Origin: an uncultured Eubacterium sp.
GTDB taxonomy: Bacteria > Bacillota > Clostridia > Oscillospirales > Acutalibacteraceae
Assembly: GCA_905233545.1 (NCBI GenBank)
Contig: CAJOEV010000017.1
Span: 1-39,079 of the forward strand
DNA: 39,079 nucleotides
Direction of reading: 5' to 3'
The notes beneath the pieces were generated by a model. That model worked only from the letters and a program-made list of their open reading frames with translations, had not been told where the DNA came from and did not search any database. Below are positions 16,631 to 25,590 of the stretch, piece after piece; positions within the stretch are counted from its first letter, which is position 1; every line of letters starts with the position of its first letter. A program made the position numbers and the translations under genes.

Positions 16631-18610
16631 ATGAGAAAGAATTTATCTCAAAACTGGAAAACCGGTTTGTTTTACATTCTTATTCCTGCATTGCTGATTG
16701 TAATGATTTTTGCATTCGGCTCTCAGAACAATAAGGATGAAACAGTTTATTCCGATATTGTCAATCTATTCAGAACTAATCAGGTATCTGAATTTGAGAT
16801 TGACCTTAGCAGCGGAAGTCTTAAATATAAGCTTTTCAGCGATAAGGAAAAGGATAATCCGAAAACATATGCCGTTCCGAGCGTAAGTTATTTCCTTGAT
16901 GACATCAGCGATTATGTTGACGAGTACAATACTGCAAATCCGAATAACCAGATAAAGTATAACTATAAAAAGGGCAGGGGAGGCTCGGTATTCCTCAGTA
17001 TGCTTCCGTCGCTCTTAATCGGACTTCTTCTTTTCGGACTTGCAATCTGGACCATCAGAAGAATGGGCAGCACAATCGGCAATGAAACCAACAGAACGCT
17101 TTCGTTTGGTAAGATTAAAGCCAAAAATGCTGCCGAGGATTCCGATAAAACGTTTGAAGATGTTGCAGGCTGTGACGAGGAAAAAGAAGAACTTGCAGAG
17201 CTTGTTGACTTCTTGAAACAACCTGAAAGATATACTGAACTCGGCGCAAGAATTCCGAAGGGTGTTCTTTTAGTAGGCCCTCCGGGTACGGGTAAAACAC
17301 TTCTTGCAAAAGCTGTAGCAGGTGAAGCAGGAGCACCGTTCCTTTCAATTTCGGGCTCTGATTTTGTTGAAATGTATGTCGGTGTCGGCGCATCGCGTGT
17401 CCGTGACTTGTTTGAACAGGCAAAGAAAAAAGCGCCCGCAATTGTGTTTATTGACGAGATTGACGCTGTAGGACGCCACAGAGGCGCAGGTATGGGCGGC
17501 GGAAACGACGAGCGCGAGCAAACTCTCAACCAGCTCCTTGTTGAAATGGACGGCTTCGGAACAAACAGCGGTGTAATCATTATCGCCGCAACAAACCGTC
17601 CCGATGTTCTTGACCCCGCCCTTTTAAGACCCGGAAGATTTGACCGTCAGATTACGGTTAACCGTCCCGACGCACAGGGCAGGGAGGATATACTCAAAGT
17701 TCACGCAAAGAATAAGCCAATGGCTCCTGATGTTGATTTGCACGAGGTTGCAAAGGACACAATGGGATTCACAGGTGCTGACCTTGAAAACCTTCTTAAT
17801 GAGGCAGCTATTCTTGCAGTAAGAAACGGCAAAAAGGCTATTACTGCCCAGGATATTGCCGATGCTGCAACAAGAGTTGAAATCGGAACAGAGAAGAAAT
17901 CACATAAATATACCGAAAAGGCTAAAAAGCTCACAGCCTTCCACGAAGCAGGTCACGCTGTTTCATCCTTCTATGTTGAGGGACACGATAAGGTTAAAGA
18001 GGTTTCCATTATTCCGAGAGGTCTCGGCGCAGGCGGATATACATGGTATACTCCTGACGAAGAAAACTACACTTCCAAAAACGATATGCTCGGCAATCTT
18101 ATTTCCATGTTCGGCGGACGTGTTGCCGAAGCTCTTGCACTCGGCGATATCTCAACGGGCGCTTCAAACGACCTTCAGAGAGCTACCGAGATTTGCAGGG
18201 ATATGGTTGCTAAATACGGTATGACAGATAATGTCGGTCCCGTTGTTTACGACGGCGGAAGCGGTGAAGTATTCCTCGGCAGAGATTACGGTAATGTTAA
18301 GAACTACAGCGAGGATTCTGCTGCAAGAATTGATAAAGAGGTTGAACGCCTTATGCGTGAAGCATATGCTAAAACCCAGAAGATTCTCACTGAGCACTAT
18401 GACCAGCTTGAGCTCGTTGCAAATACTCTTCTTGATAAAGAAAAGATTACGGGTGAAGATTTTATGTCACTTATGACCGAAGGCAAGCTTCCCGAAAAAG
18501 AAGAGATTGCAGAAACCGAAGAAACGGTTGAAGCTCCTGAAGCTCAGGAAACTGAAACTGCTTTGGAAACAGCTGAAACTGAATTCGAGGATATTCAGGA
18601 TGAAGAATAA
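16631..18610 (+). CDS. ftsH: ATP-dependent zinc metalloprotease FtsH
   Basis: This is a 659-residue membrane-bound AAA+ protease that degrades misfolded membrane proteins and regulators. Transmembrane helix 1 spans about residues 11-29. An extracytoplasmic domain runs to about 115, and helix 2 spans about 117-140. The AAA domain has Walker A GPPGTGKT (216-223), the pore loop [17 protein letters not shown], Walker [10 protein letters not shown] and the second region of homology with RPGRFDRQI. The zinc site is HEAGH (438-442). The tail after about 620 is acidic and rich in E, T and A. GGAGG lies 12 bases before the ATG and five bases separate it from tilS. A strong terminator follows. Confidence 0.97.
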   Translation: MRKNLSQNWKTGLFYILIPALLIVMIFAFGSQNNKDETVYSDIVNLFRTNQVSEFEIDLSSGSLKYKLFSDKEKDNPKTYAVPSVSYFLDDISDYVDEYNTANPNNQIKYNYKKGRGGSVFLSMLPSLLIGLLLFGLAIWTIRRMGSTIGNETNRTLSFGKIKAKNAAEDSDKTFEDVAGCDEEKEELAELVDFLKQPERYTELGARIPKGVLLVGPPGTGKTLLAKAVAGEAGAPFLSISGSDFVEMYVGVGASRVRDLFEQAKKKAPAIVFIDEIDAVGRHRGAGMGGGNDEREQTLNQLLVEMDGFGTNSGVIIIAATNRPDVLDPALLRPGRFDRQITVNRPDAQGREDILKVHAKNKPMAPDVDLHEVAKDTMGFTGADLENLLNEAAILAVRNGKKAITAQDIADAATRVEIGTEKKSHKYTEKAKKLTAFHEAGHAVSSFYVEGHDKVKEVSIIPRGLGAGGYTWYTPDEENYTSKNDMLGNLISMFGGRVAEALALGDISTGASNDLQRATEICRDMVAKYGMTDNVGPVVYDGGSGEVFLGRDYGNVKNYSEDSAARIDKEVERLMREAYAKTQKILTEHYDQLELVANTLLDKEKITGEDFMSLMTEGKLPEKEEIAETEETVEAPEAQETETALETAETEFEDIQDEE

Positions 18611-18614
18611 ACTA

Positions 18615-18644
18615 AAAGGACGGCGCTGCCGTCCTTTAGCTTTT
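18615..18644 (+). terminator. Terminator of the rnj-ftsH block
   Basis: AAAGGACGGC (18615-18624) pairs with GCCGTCCTTT (18628-18637) around a GCT loop, followed by AGCTTTT. It closes the plus-strand block after ftsH. Confidence 0.88.
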
Positions 18645-18657
18645 ATAAATGATTAAA

Positions 18658-18760
18658 GCCGTTCCAAAGGAACGGCGTAAATTTGCAGATTAGGGCAAGC
18701 TTGCCCTAATCTGCATTAAGCATTCTACTTATTCGTCTTTATTGGGTTACCCCAACATTT
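18658..18760. repeat. Cluster of three palindromes between convergent ftsH and zinc-ribbon genes
   Basis: After the ftsH terminator come a hairpin GCCGTTCC/GGAACGGC (18658-18676, AAA loop), a 32-bp perfect palindrome at 18684-18715 with left half TGCAGATTAGGGCAAG, and a short TTGGG/CCCAA inverted repeat near 18748-18762. No coding potential is evident. They may act as extra terminators for either side or be REP-like elements. Confidence 0.6.
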
Positions 18761-18785
18761 GACATTGAGCCAAATCTTATCGCGA

Positions 18786-19088
18786 TTATTCTTCGTTTTC
18801 TGCTTCTGCAGCTTCTGCTTCCTGAATTTTGGCAAAACATTCACTGCAGTAAACAGGACGGTCTTCCTTCGGTTCAAAAGGAACCTGGCAGGATTTTCCG
18901 CATTGAGCGCAAACCGCATCGTGCATTTCTCTCGGACCTTTTAATGCAGCTTTTCTTTTGTCTCTGCAAGCCTTGCAGCGCTGTGGCTCGTTTACGAAGC
19001 CTTTTTCAGCATAAAATTCTTGCTCTCCCGCAGTGAAAACAAATTCGTTATTGCATTCCTTGCAAATCAGCACTTTGTCTTCGTACAT
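18786..19088 (-). CDS. Two-zinc-ribbon protein (zf-trcl / CxxC-x17-CxxC type)
   Basis: This small, 100-residue protein has four CxxC pairs: CKEC (residue 9 on), CKAC (near 38), CAQC (near 60) and CSEC (near 81). They form two zinc ribbons. The N-terminal one, ending in the FVNEPQRCKACRD pattern, matches the probable zinc-ribbon family zf-trcl. The second fits the CxxC-x17-CxxC family that often follows it. The tail is a run of E and A. The molecular role is not known; nucleic acid or protein binding is a guess. The ribosome binding site is AGAGAGG. It lies downstream of the SigH-like gene on the same strand with an 80-nt gap. Confidence 0.82.
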   Translation of the reverse strand: MYEDKVLICKECNNEFVFTAGEQEFYAEKGFVNEPQRCKACRDKRKAALKGPREMHDAVCAQCGKSCQVPFEPKEDRPVYCSECFAKIQEAEAAEAENEE

Positions 19089-19168
19089 ACCATTTCTACC
19101 TCTCTAAAGATTTTGCCGGGGGAAGTGGTTAAAAACTACAGTGTTTAACCGAGATGCTGGGGAAATAT

Positions 19169-19738
19169 TCAAAAAGTAACTCCTTCGAGTTTCTTGCGAA
19201 TCCTTTGAATAGCATTGTCAATCGCTTTTGGATTTTTGGAAAGCTTGTCGGCTATTTCAACATAGGAATGACCCTGGATATAAAGCCTTAAAACTTCGTT
19301 CTCAAAACGCGACAATCCTTCGTACAAAAAATCTGTTAGAGCCAAAACGCTTTCTTTTGCAAGATATTCATCCTCGGCGCTGAGAGCGGGATAGTTATCG
19401 AAAAAATCCTCTTCAAGCGGCATAATGCTTGATGGCGGAATATCTTTCAGTCTTGAAAACTTTCTTAGTGCTGTCTGAACAGAATTATTAATACATATTG
19501 ATGCATAGGTGGAGAATTTTGCGCCCTTGTCATTTGAAAATGAATTAATCGCAGCGAGAAGACCGATTAAGCCTTCCTGAACCAAATCCTCCTTTTCAAG
19601 GGGTGAGTTGATATATTTCATTGCGATTGATTCAACTGTCGGACGATATTTGCTGATAAGCTCATTCATAGCTGTTGATGAACCGCTTTTTATCTCTTCG
19701 AGAAGAAGCTCATCACTGTTGTTTTTATCAGCAGACAT
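19169..19738 (-). CDS. sigH: RNA polymerase sigma factor, SigH-like (sigma-70 family)
   Basis: The 189-residue sigma factor has region 2 (DLVQEGLIGLLAAINSF, then KFSTYASICINNSVQTALRK) and a region 4 helix-turn-helix (HSYVEIADKLSKNPKAIDNA followed by RIRKKL). The whole pattern closely parallels Bacillus SigH, which drives the switch to stationary phase and early sporulation. It is slightly shorter than the Bacillus protein (218 residues). The frame extends to a TTG at 19750, but that codon belongs to the GGAGG ribosome binding site region, so the ATG at 19738 was taken. It has its own sigma-A-like promoter. Assignment to SigH rather than another small sporulation-type sigma is likely but not certain; it lies next to ychF, not the usual rplJ/secE region. 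Confidence 0.8.
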   Translation of the reverse strand: MSADKNNSDELLLEEIKSGSSTAMNELISKYRPTVESIAMKYINSPLEKEDLVQEGLIGLLAAINSFSNDKGAKFSTYASICINNSVQTALRKFSRLKDIPPSSIMPLEEDFFDNYPALSAEDEYLAKESVLALTDFLYEGLSRFENEVLRLYIQGHSYVEIADKLSKNPKAIDNAIQRIRKKLEGVTF

Positions 19739-19766
19739 ATAATCCTCCAAAACTTTAGCTTAATTA

Positions 19767-19795
19767 ATAATATATTAATTTTTGGAAATAGTCAA
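19767..19795 (-). promoter_or_regulatory. Sigma-A promoter of the SigH-like gene
   Basis: On the minus strand, TTGACT (19795-19790) and TATTAT (19772-19767) are 17 bp apart. The -10 lies within an AATTAAT/ATTAATT inverted repeat (19762-19780). No terminator is visible between the ychF stop and this promoter. Confidence 0.72.
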
Positions 19796-19883
19796 TCATT
19801 TTTTTATAAAATATACAAAAAACATACAAAAATTTAACAAATCAATATGCCTTTTTAACTATTTTATGCTTTTATCAACATTC

Positions 19884-20978
19884 TTAAACGTTGAATCTGA
19901 AAAGAACAATGTCTCCGTCTTTCATAACGTATTCCTTGCCTTCGCTTCTGACAAGACCTTTTTCTTTTGCAGCTGCCATAGTACCGCAAGCCATAAGGTC
20001 ATCAAACGAAACAACCTCGGCTCTGATGAAGCCTCTTTCAAAATCAGTATGAATCTTTCCTGCTGCCTGAGGCGCTTTAGTTCCTTCCTTTATTGTCCAT
20101 GCGCGTACCTCGGGCTTTCCTGCGGTTAAGAAGCTGATAAGTCCGAGAAGGGAATAGCTCTTCTGAATAAGTCTGTCGAGTCCTGAAGATTCAAGTCCCA
20201 TATCTTCAAGAAACATCTTTTTTTCTTCATCATCAAGCTCGGCTATCTCTGCTTCCATTTCAGCGCAGATGGGGAAGGTTTCTGCATTTTCTTCTTTTGC
20301 GATTTCCTTAACCGTCTGATAGAATTTGTTTTCTTCAATTCCGTCAATGAAATCGTTTTCGCCCATATTGCAAGCGTAGATAACGGGCTTAATTGTCAGC
20401 AGTGCAACTTCCTTTAAGTATTCGCGCTCGTCATCAGTCATTTCAAATGCTCTTGCGGTTTTGCCTTCCTCCATAAAAGCAACAAGCTTTTCAAGGAATG
20501 CAACCTCGGCGGCAATTGTTTTGTCGCCCTTCATAGCTTTCTTTCTGTTGTCAAGACGGCGTGTAAGAATATCAAGGTCGGAGAGAATCAATTCAAGATT
20601 AATTGTTTCAATATCTCTTGCAGGGTCAATATTGCCGTCAACATGGGTTATATCGTCATTTTCAAAACAGCGAACAACATGAATGATTGCGTCAACTTCG
20701 CGGATATGCGAGAGGAATTTGTTGCCGAGTCCTTCGCCCTTGCTTGCGCCTTTAACAAGACCTGCAATGTCAACAAACTCAATTGTCGCAGGGGTGAATT
20801 TATCGGGGTCATACATTTTTGCAAGTGCGTCAAGTCTTTCATCGGGAACGCTTACCATTCCGATGTTTGGCTCAATAGTGCAAAAAGGATAGCTTGCGCT
20901 TTGAGCTCCTGCGTTTGTTATTGCGTTAAAAAGTGTGCTTTTGCCGACATTAGGCAAGCCTACCATACCAAGTTTCAT
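19884..20978 (-). CDS. ychF: Redox-regulated ATPase YchF (Obg-like)
   Basis: The 364-residue product is a complete YchF, a universally conserved Obg-family P-loop protein that prefers ATP and associates with ribosomes. The G1 loop GLPNVGKST is near the N-terminus. The switch region and DIAGLVKGASKGEGLGNKFL follow. The altered G4 motif NMGEND (instead of NKxD) explains ATP preference. The C-terminal TGS domain ends with the conserved AAGKIHTDFERGFIRAEV and GDIVLFRFNV. AAGGAAGG lies nine bases before the ATG at 20978. It is divergent from ilvB with back-to-back promoters. Confidence 0.97.
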   Translation of the reverse strand: MKLGMVGLPNVGKSTLFNAITNAGAQSASYPFCTIEPNIGMVSVPDERLDALAKMYDPDKFTPATIEFVDIAGLVKGASKGEGLGNKFLSHIREVDAIIHVVRCFENDDITHVDGNIDPARDIETINLELILSDLDILTRRLDNRKKAMKGDKTIAAEVAFLEKLVAFMEEGKTARAFEMTDDEREYLKEVALLTIKPVIYACNMGENDFIDGIEENKFYQTVKEIAKEENAETFPICAEMEAEIAELDDEEKKMFLEDMGLESSGLDRLIQKSYSLLGLISFLTAGKPEVRAWTIKEGTKAPQAAGKIHTDFERGFIRAEVVSFDDLMACGTMAAAKEKGLVRSEGKEYVMKDGDIVLFRFNV

Positions 20979-21013
20979 TTAGGGTGTCCTTCCTTAGAAA
21001 TAATGATGCTAAT

Positions 21014-21042
21014 ATAATACACCAGTTTGACTTCATTTACAA
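21014..21042 (-). promoter_or_regulatory. Sigma-A promoter of ychF
   Basis: On the minus strand, TTGTAA (21042-21037) and TATTAT (21019-21014) have a 17-bp spacer. The promoter is divergent from that of ilvB. Confidence 0.6.
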
Positions 21043-21076
21043 GTGCAAATAAAACAAAAGCATTATAATTATAATC

Positions 21077-21105
21077 TTGACTTTAACATAAAAACAGTAT
21101 ATTAT
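21077..21105 (+). promoter_or_regulatory. Sigma-A promoter of the ilv-leu operon
   Basis: TTGACT (21077-21082) and TATTAT (21100-21105) are 17 bp apart. The leader is only about 30 nt, too short for a T-box or attenuator, so regulation by charged leucine or valine tRNA is not visible here. Confidence 0.75.
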
Positions 21106-21139
21106 ATTTATTAATATTTTTAAAACGGAGAGAATGCAA

Positions 21140-22804
21140 ATGAAACTCAACGGTTCACAAATAGTTCTTGAAACTCTCAAGGAGCAGGGATGCGATACTA
21201 TTTTCGGCTATCCCGGAGGAACTATTCTTAATATTTTCGACGAACTCTATAAATACGGAGACACTTTTAATCATATCTTAACCGCTCACGAGCAGGGCGC
21301 TGCTCATGCTGCAGACGGTTATGCAAGAGCAACGGGTAAGGTTGGTGTTTGCTTTGCAACATCCGGTCCCGGTGCAACAAACCTTGTAACAGGTATTGCA
21401 ACTGCTTTTCTTGATTCAGTTCCCGTTGTTGCAATAACAGCAAATGTTGCAAGCCCTCTTATCGGACGCGATACCTTCCAGGAGGTTGATATCTGCGGAA
21501 TTACCATGCCGATAACAAAGCATAATTTCTTTGTTAATAATATTGAAGACCTTGCACCTGCAATCCGCCGTGCATTCAAAATAGCTCAGAGCGGAAGACC
21601 GGGTCCTGTTCTCATTGATATTACTAAAGATGTTACTGCCGCTATCGGAGAGTATACTCCCGAGCCTGCCCAGGTTCCCGATGAATCACCCAAGCCGATA
21701 ATCGGAACATTTGATAAAGCAATTGAGCTTCTCAGAAATGCTAAAAAGCCTCTTATCTATGCAGGCGGCGGAACAATTATTTCAAATGTCGGCGAAGATT
21801 TAATAACCTTTGCAGAGAAAATCGACGCTCCCGTTGTTTCAACTCTTATGGGGCTCGGAGCATTCCCGAACGGACATCCTCTTCATCTTGGATTAATCGG
21901 AATGCACGGACATTTTGAGTGTAACAAGGCGGCTCACGACTGCGATGTTCTTATAACCTGCGGTGCAAGATTTTCTGACCGTGTTGCAGGTAACAGAGCA
22001 AAGTTTGCGCCCAATGCAGAAATATTACATATTGATATCGACGCTGCTGAGATGGATAAGAATATCAATTCCAACTACCATCTAAGAGGCGATTTGAAAG
22101 AGCTTATTCCCGAGCTGACAAGAGCAATCGAACAGCTTGATCACAGTGAGTGGAAAGCGGAGATTGAAACCTTCCGCCGTCCTTTTGTACAGAATCAGAT
22201 TGGCGATTATGTAAATCCGCAGAAGCTTATTGAAAAGGTCGACGAACTCACTCCTGACGACACACTTGTTGTAACGGATGTCGGTCAGCATCAGCTCTGG
22301 GCTGCTCAGTTTTATAAATTCACCCAGCCGAGGTCGATTTTAACATCTGGCGGTCTCGGAACAATGGGTTATTCTATGGGCGCTTCAATCGGCGGTCAGG
22401 TTGGCTGTCCCAACAGATGCGTTGTATCTTTTGCAGGTGACGGTTGCTTCCATATGAATTTAGCCGAGCTTGCAACCATGGCTTCATATAATGTTCCTGT
22501 TAAGATGTTCATTTTGAATAACCAGGTGCTCGGTATGGTGCGCCAGTGGCAAAAGCTGTTTTATGATAATCGTTTTGCAGACACCGACCCCCACAGAAAA
22601 ACCGATTTTGTTAAGGTTGCCGAGGCATTTGGTGTTAAGGGACTCAGAATTAATACTAACGATGATATTGACTCTATTGTTAAAGAAGCACTTGAAACCC
22701 CGGGTCCCGTTCTTGTTGATTGCAGAATAAGCCCCGATTCAAACGTTCTTCCTATGATTCCTCCCGGAGGAGCTCATACGGATATTATTGAAGAATTCAA
22801 TTAA
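21140..22804 (+). CDS. ilvB: Acetolactate synthase large (catalytic) subunit
   Basis: This is a 554-residue ThDP enzyme making 2-acetolactate or 2-aceto-2-hydroxybutyrate, the first common step of valine, leucine and isoleucine synthesis. The ThDP-activating glutamate is in TAHEQGAAHAADGYARATG near the N-terminus. The FAD/central domain is followed by the ThDP-Mg motif GDGCFHMN and the C-terminal LNNQVLGMVRQWQ typical of anabolic enzymes. Two start codons are possible. The ATG at 21134 is only 2-3 bases after the GGAGA, so 21140 (MKLNGSQ) has better spacing and was chosen. The regulatory subunit gene follows at 22818. ilvC and ilvD are not in the window. Confidence 0.95.
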   Translation: MKLNGSQIVLETLKEQGCDTIFGYPGGTILNIFDELYKYGDTFNHILTAHEQGAAHAADGYARATGKVGVCFATSGPGATNLVTGIATAFLDSVPVVAITANVASPLIGRDTFQEVDICGITMPITKHNFFVNNIEDLAPAIRRAFKIAQSGRPGPVLIDITKDVTAAIGEYTPEPAQVPDESPKPIIGTFDKAIELLRNAKKPLIYAGGGTIISNVGEDLITFAEKIDAPVVSTLMGLGAFPNGHPLHLGLIGMHGHFECNKAAHDCDVLITCGARFSDRVAGNRAKFAPNAEILHIDIDAAEMDKNINSNYHLRGDLKELIPELTRAIEQLDHSEWKAEIETFRRPFVQNQIGDYVNPQKLIEKVDELTPDDTLVVTDVGQHQLWAAQFYKFTQPRSILTSGGLGTMGYSMGASIGGQVGCPNRCVVSFAGDGCFHMNLAELATMASYNVPVKMFILNNQVLGMVRQWQKLFYDNRFADTDPHRKTDFVKVAEAFGVKGLRINTNDDIDSIVKEALETPGPVLVDCRISPDSNVLPMIPPGGAHTDIIEEFN

Positions 22805-22817
22805 GGAGGAAAATGAA

Positions 22818-23324
22818 GTGAAAGAAAAACTTATTCTCTCTGTTCTCGTTGACAACGAAAGCGGTGTTCTTCAAAGAGTTGCAAGCCTTTTTTCAAGAAG
22901 AGGCTATAACATTTCCTCTCTTACGGTATCCGAAACCGAGAAGGAAGAATATTCAAGAATGACAATTGAAACCTATACCGAGCCCGAGAATTTCAGGCAG
23001 ATTAAGCGTCAGCTTGCAAAGCTTGAGATTGTCAAGGAGGTTTTAACTCTCTCTGAGGAGAATTCTGTCTCTTCCGAGCTTCTTTTGGTAAAGGTTCATG
23101 CAAAGGGTATTGAAGAGAAAAATGCTGTTCTTGCATATAATGCAAAATTCGGCGCAAGAGTTCTTGATGTTTCGCTTGAAACAATGACTCTCGAACTTAC
23201 GGGTGCTGGCGAAACACTTGACAAGTTTGTTGGATATCTTGAAGAGAATTTTGGTATTTGCGAGCTCGCAAGAACAGGTATAACCTCTCTTGTAAGAGGA
23301 ATTCAGACTGATAACGACGATTAA
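22818..23324 (+). CDS. ilvN: Acetolactate synthase small (regulatory) subunit
   Basis: This 168-residue regulatory subunit confers feedback inhibition and full activity on IlvB. The N-terminal ACT domain begins ILSVLVDNESGVLQRVASLFSRRGYNISSLTV, and the C-terminal ALS_ss_C domain covers about 85-165. An ATG at 22813 is out of frame and stops after two codons. The real start is the GTG at 22818, eight bases after AAGGAGG. An in-frame upstream extension into ilvB is possible but lacks a ribosome binding site. The symbols ilvN and ilvH are used interchangeably. Confidence 0.93.
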   Translation: MKEKLILSVLVDNESGVLQRVASLFSRRGYNISSLTVSETEKEEYSRMTIETYTEPENFRQIKRQLAKLEIVKEVLTLSEENSVSSELLLVKVHAKGIEEKNAVLAYNAKFGARVLDVSLETMTLELTGAGETLDKFVGYLEENFGICELARTGITSLVRGIQTDNDD

Positions 23325-23341
23325 AATTGAGGATTTAAACT

Positions 23342-24607
23342 ATGGGAATGACAATGACACAAAAAATCCTTGCCTCTCACGCTGGACTTGAAAGCGTTAC
23401 GGCAGGTCAGCTCATTGAAGCAAATCTGGATATGGTGCTCGGAAACGATGTAACATCTCCCGTTGCAATCAATGAGATGAATAAATTTGATAAAAAATCT
23501 GTTTTCGACAGAACAAGAATTGCGCTTGTTATGGACCATTTCACGCCTAACAAGGATATTCTTTCTGCTGAAAACTGCAAGCAGGTAAGAGAGTTTGCAA
23601 AGAAAAACGAAATAACTCATTACTTTGATGTCGGAAATATGGGAATCGAGCACGCTCTTCTTCCCGAGCAGGGAATTGTAACCTGCGGTGACTGCATTAT
23701 CGGTGCTGATTCACATACCTGTACTTACGGTGCTCTCGGTGCATTTTCAACAGGTGTCGGCTCAACCGATATGGCTGCAGGTATGGTAACAGGCAAAGCA
23801 TGGTTCAAGGTTCCCTCCGCAATAAAGGTTGTTATCACGGGCAAAAAATCAAAGTATGTTTCAGGCAAGGATGTTGTTCTTCACTTAATAGGTGAAATCG
23901 GTGTTGACGGTGCGCTTTATAAGTCGCTTGAGTTTACGGGCGACGGAATAAGCGAGCTTTCAATGGATGACAGACTCTGCATTTCTAATATGGCAATTGA
24001 ATGCGGTGCGAAAAACGGAATTTTCCCCGTAGACGATATAACACTTGATTATGTTAACGGCAGAAGTGAAAGAGAATATAAAGTCTTTGAAGCTGATGCA
24101 GACGCTGAGTATGACAGCGTAGTTACAATTAATCTTTCAGAATTGAAACCGACTGTTGCGTTTCCGCATCTTCCCGAAAACACAAAGACAGTTGATGAAA
24201 TAGCTCCCGAATCAATAAAGATTGACCAGGTTGTTATCGGCTCATGCACAAACGGAAGAATTGAAGATATGAGATGTGCTGCCGAAATACTCAAGGATAA
24301 AAAGGTGGCTGACGGCGTAAGGGTTATTGTTATTCCTGCAACACAGTCAATTTATCTTCAGTGCATTAAAGAAGGACTTGCCGAGATATTTGTTAAGGCA
24401 GGTGCTGTTGTTTCAACTCCTACATGCGGACCCTGTTTAGGCGGTCATATGGGTATTCTTGCAGCAGGCGAGAAGGCTGTTTCAACCTCAAACAGAAACT
24501 TTGTAGGAAGAATGGGTCATGTTGACAGCGAGATTTATCTTGCTTCTCCTGCTGTTGCCGCTGCTTCGGCAATCAAGGGATATGTTGCAGACCCGAGGGA
24601 GGTGTAA
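23342..24607 (+). CDS. leuC: 3-isopropylmalate dehydratase large subunit
   Basis: This 421-residue aconitase-family subunit isomerises 2- to 3-isopropylmalate in leucine synthesis. The [4Fe-4S] ligands are visible: a cysteine in IGSCTNGR and two in [10 protein letters not shown]. Substrate motifs such as [15 protein letters not shown] are present. The length fits the shorter LeuC class of Clostridia and archaea, which is close to homoaconitase large subunits. A leucine role is favoured by the ilv neighbours. A second in-frame Met lies three codons downstream (MGMTM). leuD starts three bases after the stop. Confidence 0.94.
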   Translation: MGMTMTQKILASHAGLESVTAGQLIEANLDMVLGNDVTSPVAINEMNKFDKKSVFDRTRIALVMDHFTPNKDILSAENCKQVREFAKKNEITHYFDVGNMGIEHALLPEQGIVTCGDCIIGADSHTCTYGALGAFSTGVGSTDMAAGMVTGKAWFKVPSAIKVVITGKKSKYVSGKDVVLHLIGEIGVDGALYKSLEFTGDGISELSMDDRLCISNMAIECGAKNGIFPVDDITLDYVNGRSEREYKVFEADADAEYDSVVTINLSELKPTVAFPHLPENTKTVDEIAPESIKIDQVVIGSCTNGRIEDMRCAAEILKDKKVADGVRVIVIPATQSIYLQCIKEGLAEIFVKAGAVVSTPTCGPCLGGHMGILAAGEKAVSTSNRNFVGRMGHVDSEIYLASPAVAAASAIKGYVADPREV

Positions 24608-24610
24608 GCT

Positions 24611-25090
24611 ATGATTGCTAAAGGTAAGGTACATAAGTTCGGAGATAATATTGATACTGATGTTATCATCCCTGCAAGATATTTAAACAGAAGCGATGAG
24701 GAATGGCTTGCTTCCCACTGTATGGAGGATATTGACGCTTCCTTTGCTTCGAATGTTAATAAAGGCGACATTATGGTTGCCAAAGCTAATTTTGGCTGCG
24801 GTTCTTCAAGAGAGCATGCTCCGATTGCTATTAAGGCATCTGGTGTCAGCTGTGTTATTGCTTCAACGTTTGCAAGAATTTTCTTCAGAAATGCAATCAA
24901 CATCGGTCTTCCCATTCTTGAATGTGAAGAAGCTGCAAACGAGATTCAGGCTGGTGATGAGGTTGAAATTGATTTTGACAGCGGTATTATCACTGACATA
25001 ACGACATCAAAAACTTATCAGGCACAGCCTTTCCCCGCATTTATTCAGAATATTATTAAAAACGGAGGCTTAATGAATTCCATTAAGTAA
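24611..25090 (+). CDS. leuD: 3-isopropylmalate dehydratase small subunit
   Basis: This 159-residue swivelling-domain partner of LeuC has [15 protein letters not shown] near the N-terminus and the substrate-recognition [13 protein letters not shown] in the middle, followed by [14 protein letters not shown]. The short form pairs with the short LeuC class. leuB, which normally follows, is absent; instead an unrecognised small gene begins four bases after the stop. Confidence 0.95.
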   Translation: MIAKGKVHKFGDNIDTDVIIPARYLNRSDEEWLASHCMEDIDASFASNVNKGDIMVAKANFGCGSSREHAPIAIKASGVSCVIASTFARIFFRNAINIGLPILECEEAANEIQAGDEVEIDFDSGIITDITTSKTYQAQPFPAFIQNIIKNGGLMNSIK

Positions 25091-25094
25091 TGCT

Positions 25095-25508
25095 ATGAGT
25101 AATTTTGTTATTGATAAAGATGCTTTGAAAAAAGCCTGGGGCGCAGACAGTCAGTATTGGTTTTCTCTTGTTGATTATAAAATAGTTGAAGATATCGACT
25201 TTCTTAAGTTGTCTCTTTCCGATGGAATGGATGACGATGAGATATTCAAGCTTGACGAATTCATCCCTTATTTCCATTTCAAAAGAAGCGAGCTTGCAAA
25301 GGCGTATGTTCAGACTATAACCAACACTAAAATTAAATCAAAATTTGAGATTCTTGATGATGACGCTGTTGTTGAATATTTCTGGAAATGCTTCCATGTT
25401 TATCCCGATTTATTTAAGGATGTAGAAGAATTTCAGAGCGAGTATATTTTAGGCAGACTCGAGAATTGGTGCGAAAAAAACAAAATTAATTATACTGTTG
25501 AATTATAA
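25095..25508 (+). CDS. Hypothetical acidic protein at the end of the ilv-leu operon
   Basis: I do not recognise this 137-residue protein. It is soluble, acidic and rich in aromatic residues (several F, Y and W), with no signal peptide, transmembrane segment or cysteine cluster. It has only a few cysteines near the C-terminal half (KCFHVYP, NWCEKN). The ATG at 25095 lies four bases after the leuD stop, with a weak GGAGG-like site 20-30 bases upstream inside leuD. Its codon usage looks like that of its neighbours. Position suggests co-transcription with leuCD in the place where leuB is often found, but it is not a dehydrogenase (too short, no NAD motif). No function is proposed. Confidence 0.75.
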   Translation: MSNFVIDKDALKKAWGADSQYWFSLVDYKIVEDIDFLKLSLSDGMDDDEIFKLDEFIPYFHFKRSELAKAYVQTITNTKIKSKFEILDDDAVVEYFWKCFHVYPDLFKDVEEFQSEYILGRLENWCEKNKINYTVEL

Positions 25509-25514
25509 GAGTAT

Positions 25515-25534
25515 GGGAGGGTTTAAACCCTCCC
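25515..25534. terminator. 20-bp perfect palindrome after the ilv-leu operon
   Basis: GGGAGGGTTT followed by its exact reverse complement lies seven bases after the stop of the hypothetical gene. It is followed by CGTAATTTAT rather than a clean T run, so it may be a weak intrinsic terminator or a protein binding site. Confidence 0.5.
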
Positions 25535-25590
25535 GTAATTTATAGGTATTATTTATTTAATATTCAGTCTCTGAAGCATTAAGGAGTATT

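Noticed and set aside
16963-17580. A 205-codon minus-strand frame inside ftsH
   Set aside because: It is a shadow of a strongly conserved AAA+ gene, rich in Ser and Pro as antisense frames of such genes are, with no start signal.
21083-21139. A leader peptide or T-box before ilvB
   Set aside because: Only about 30 nt lie between the probable start site and the start codon, and no T-box motif or branched-chain-rich peptide is present.
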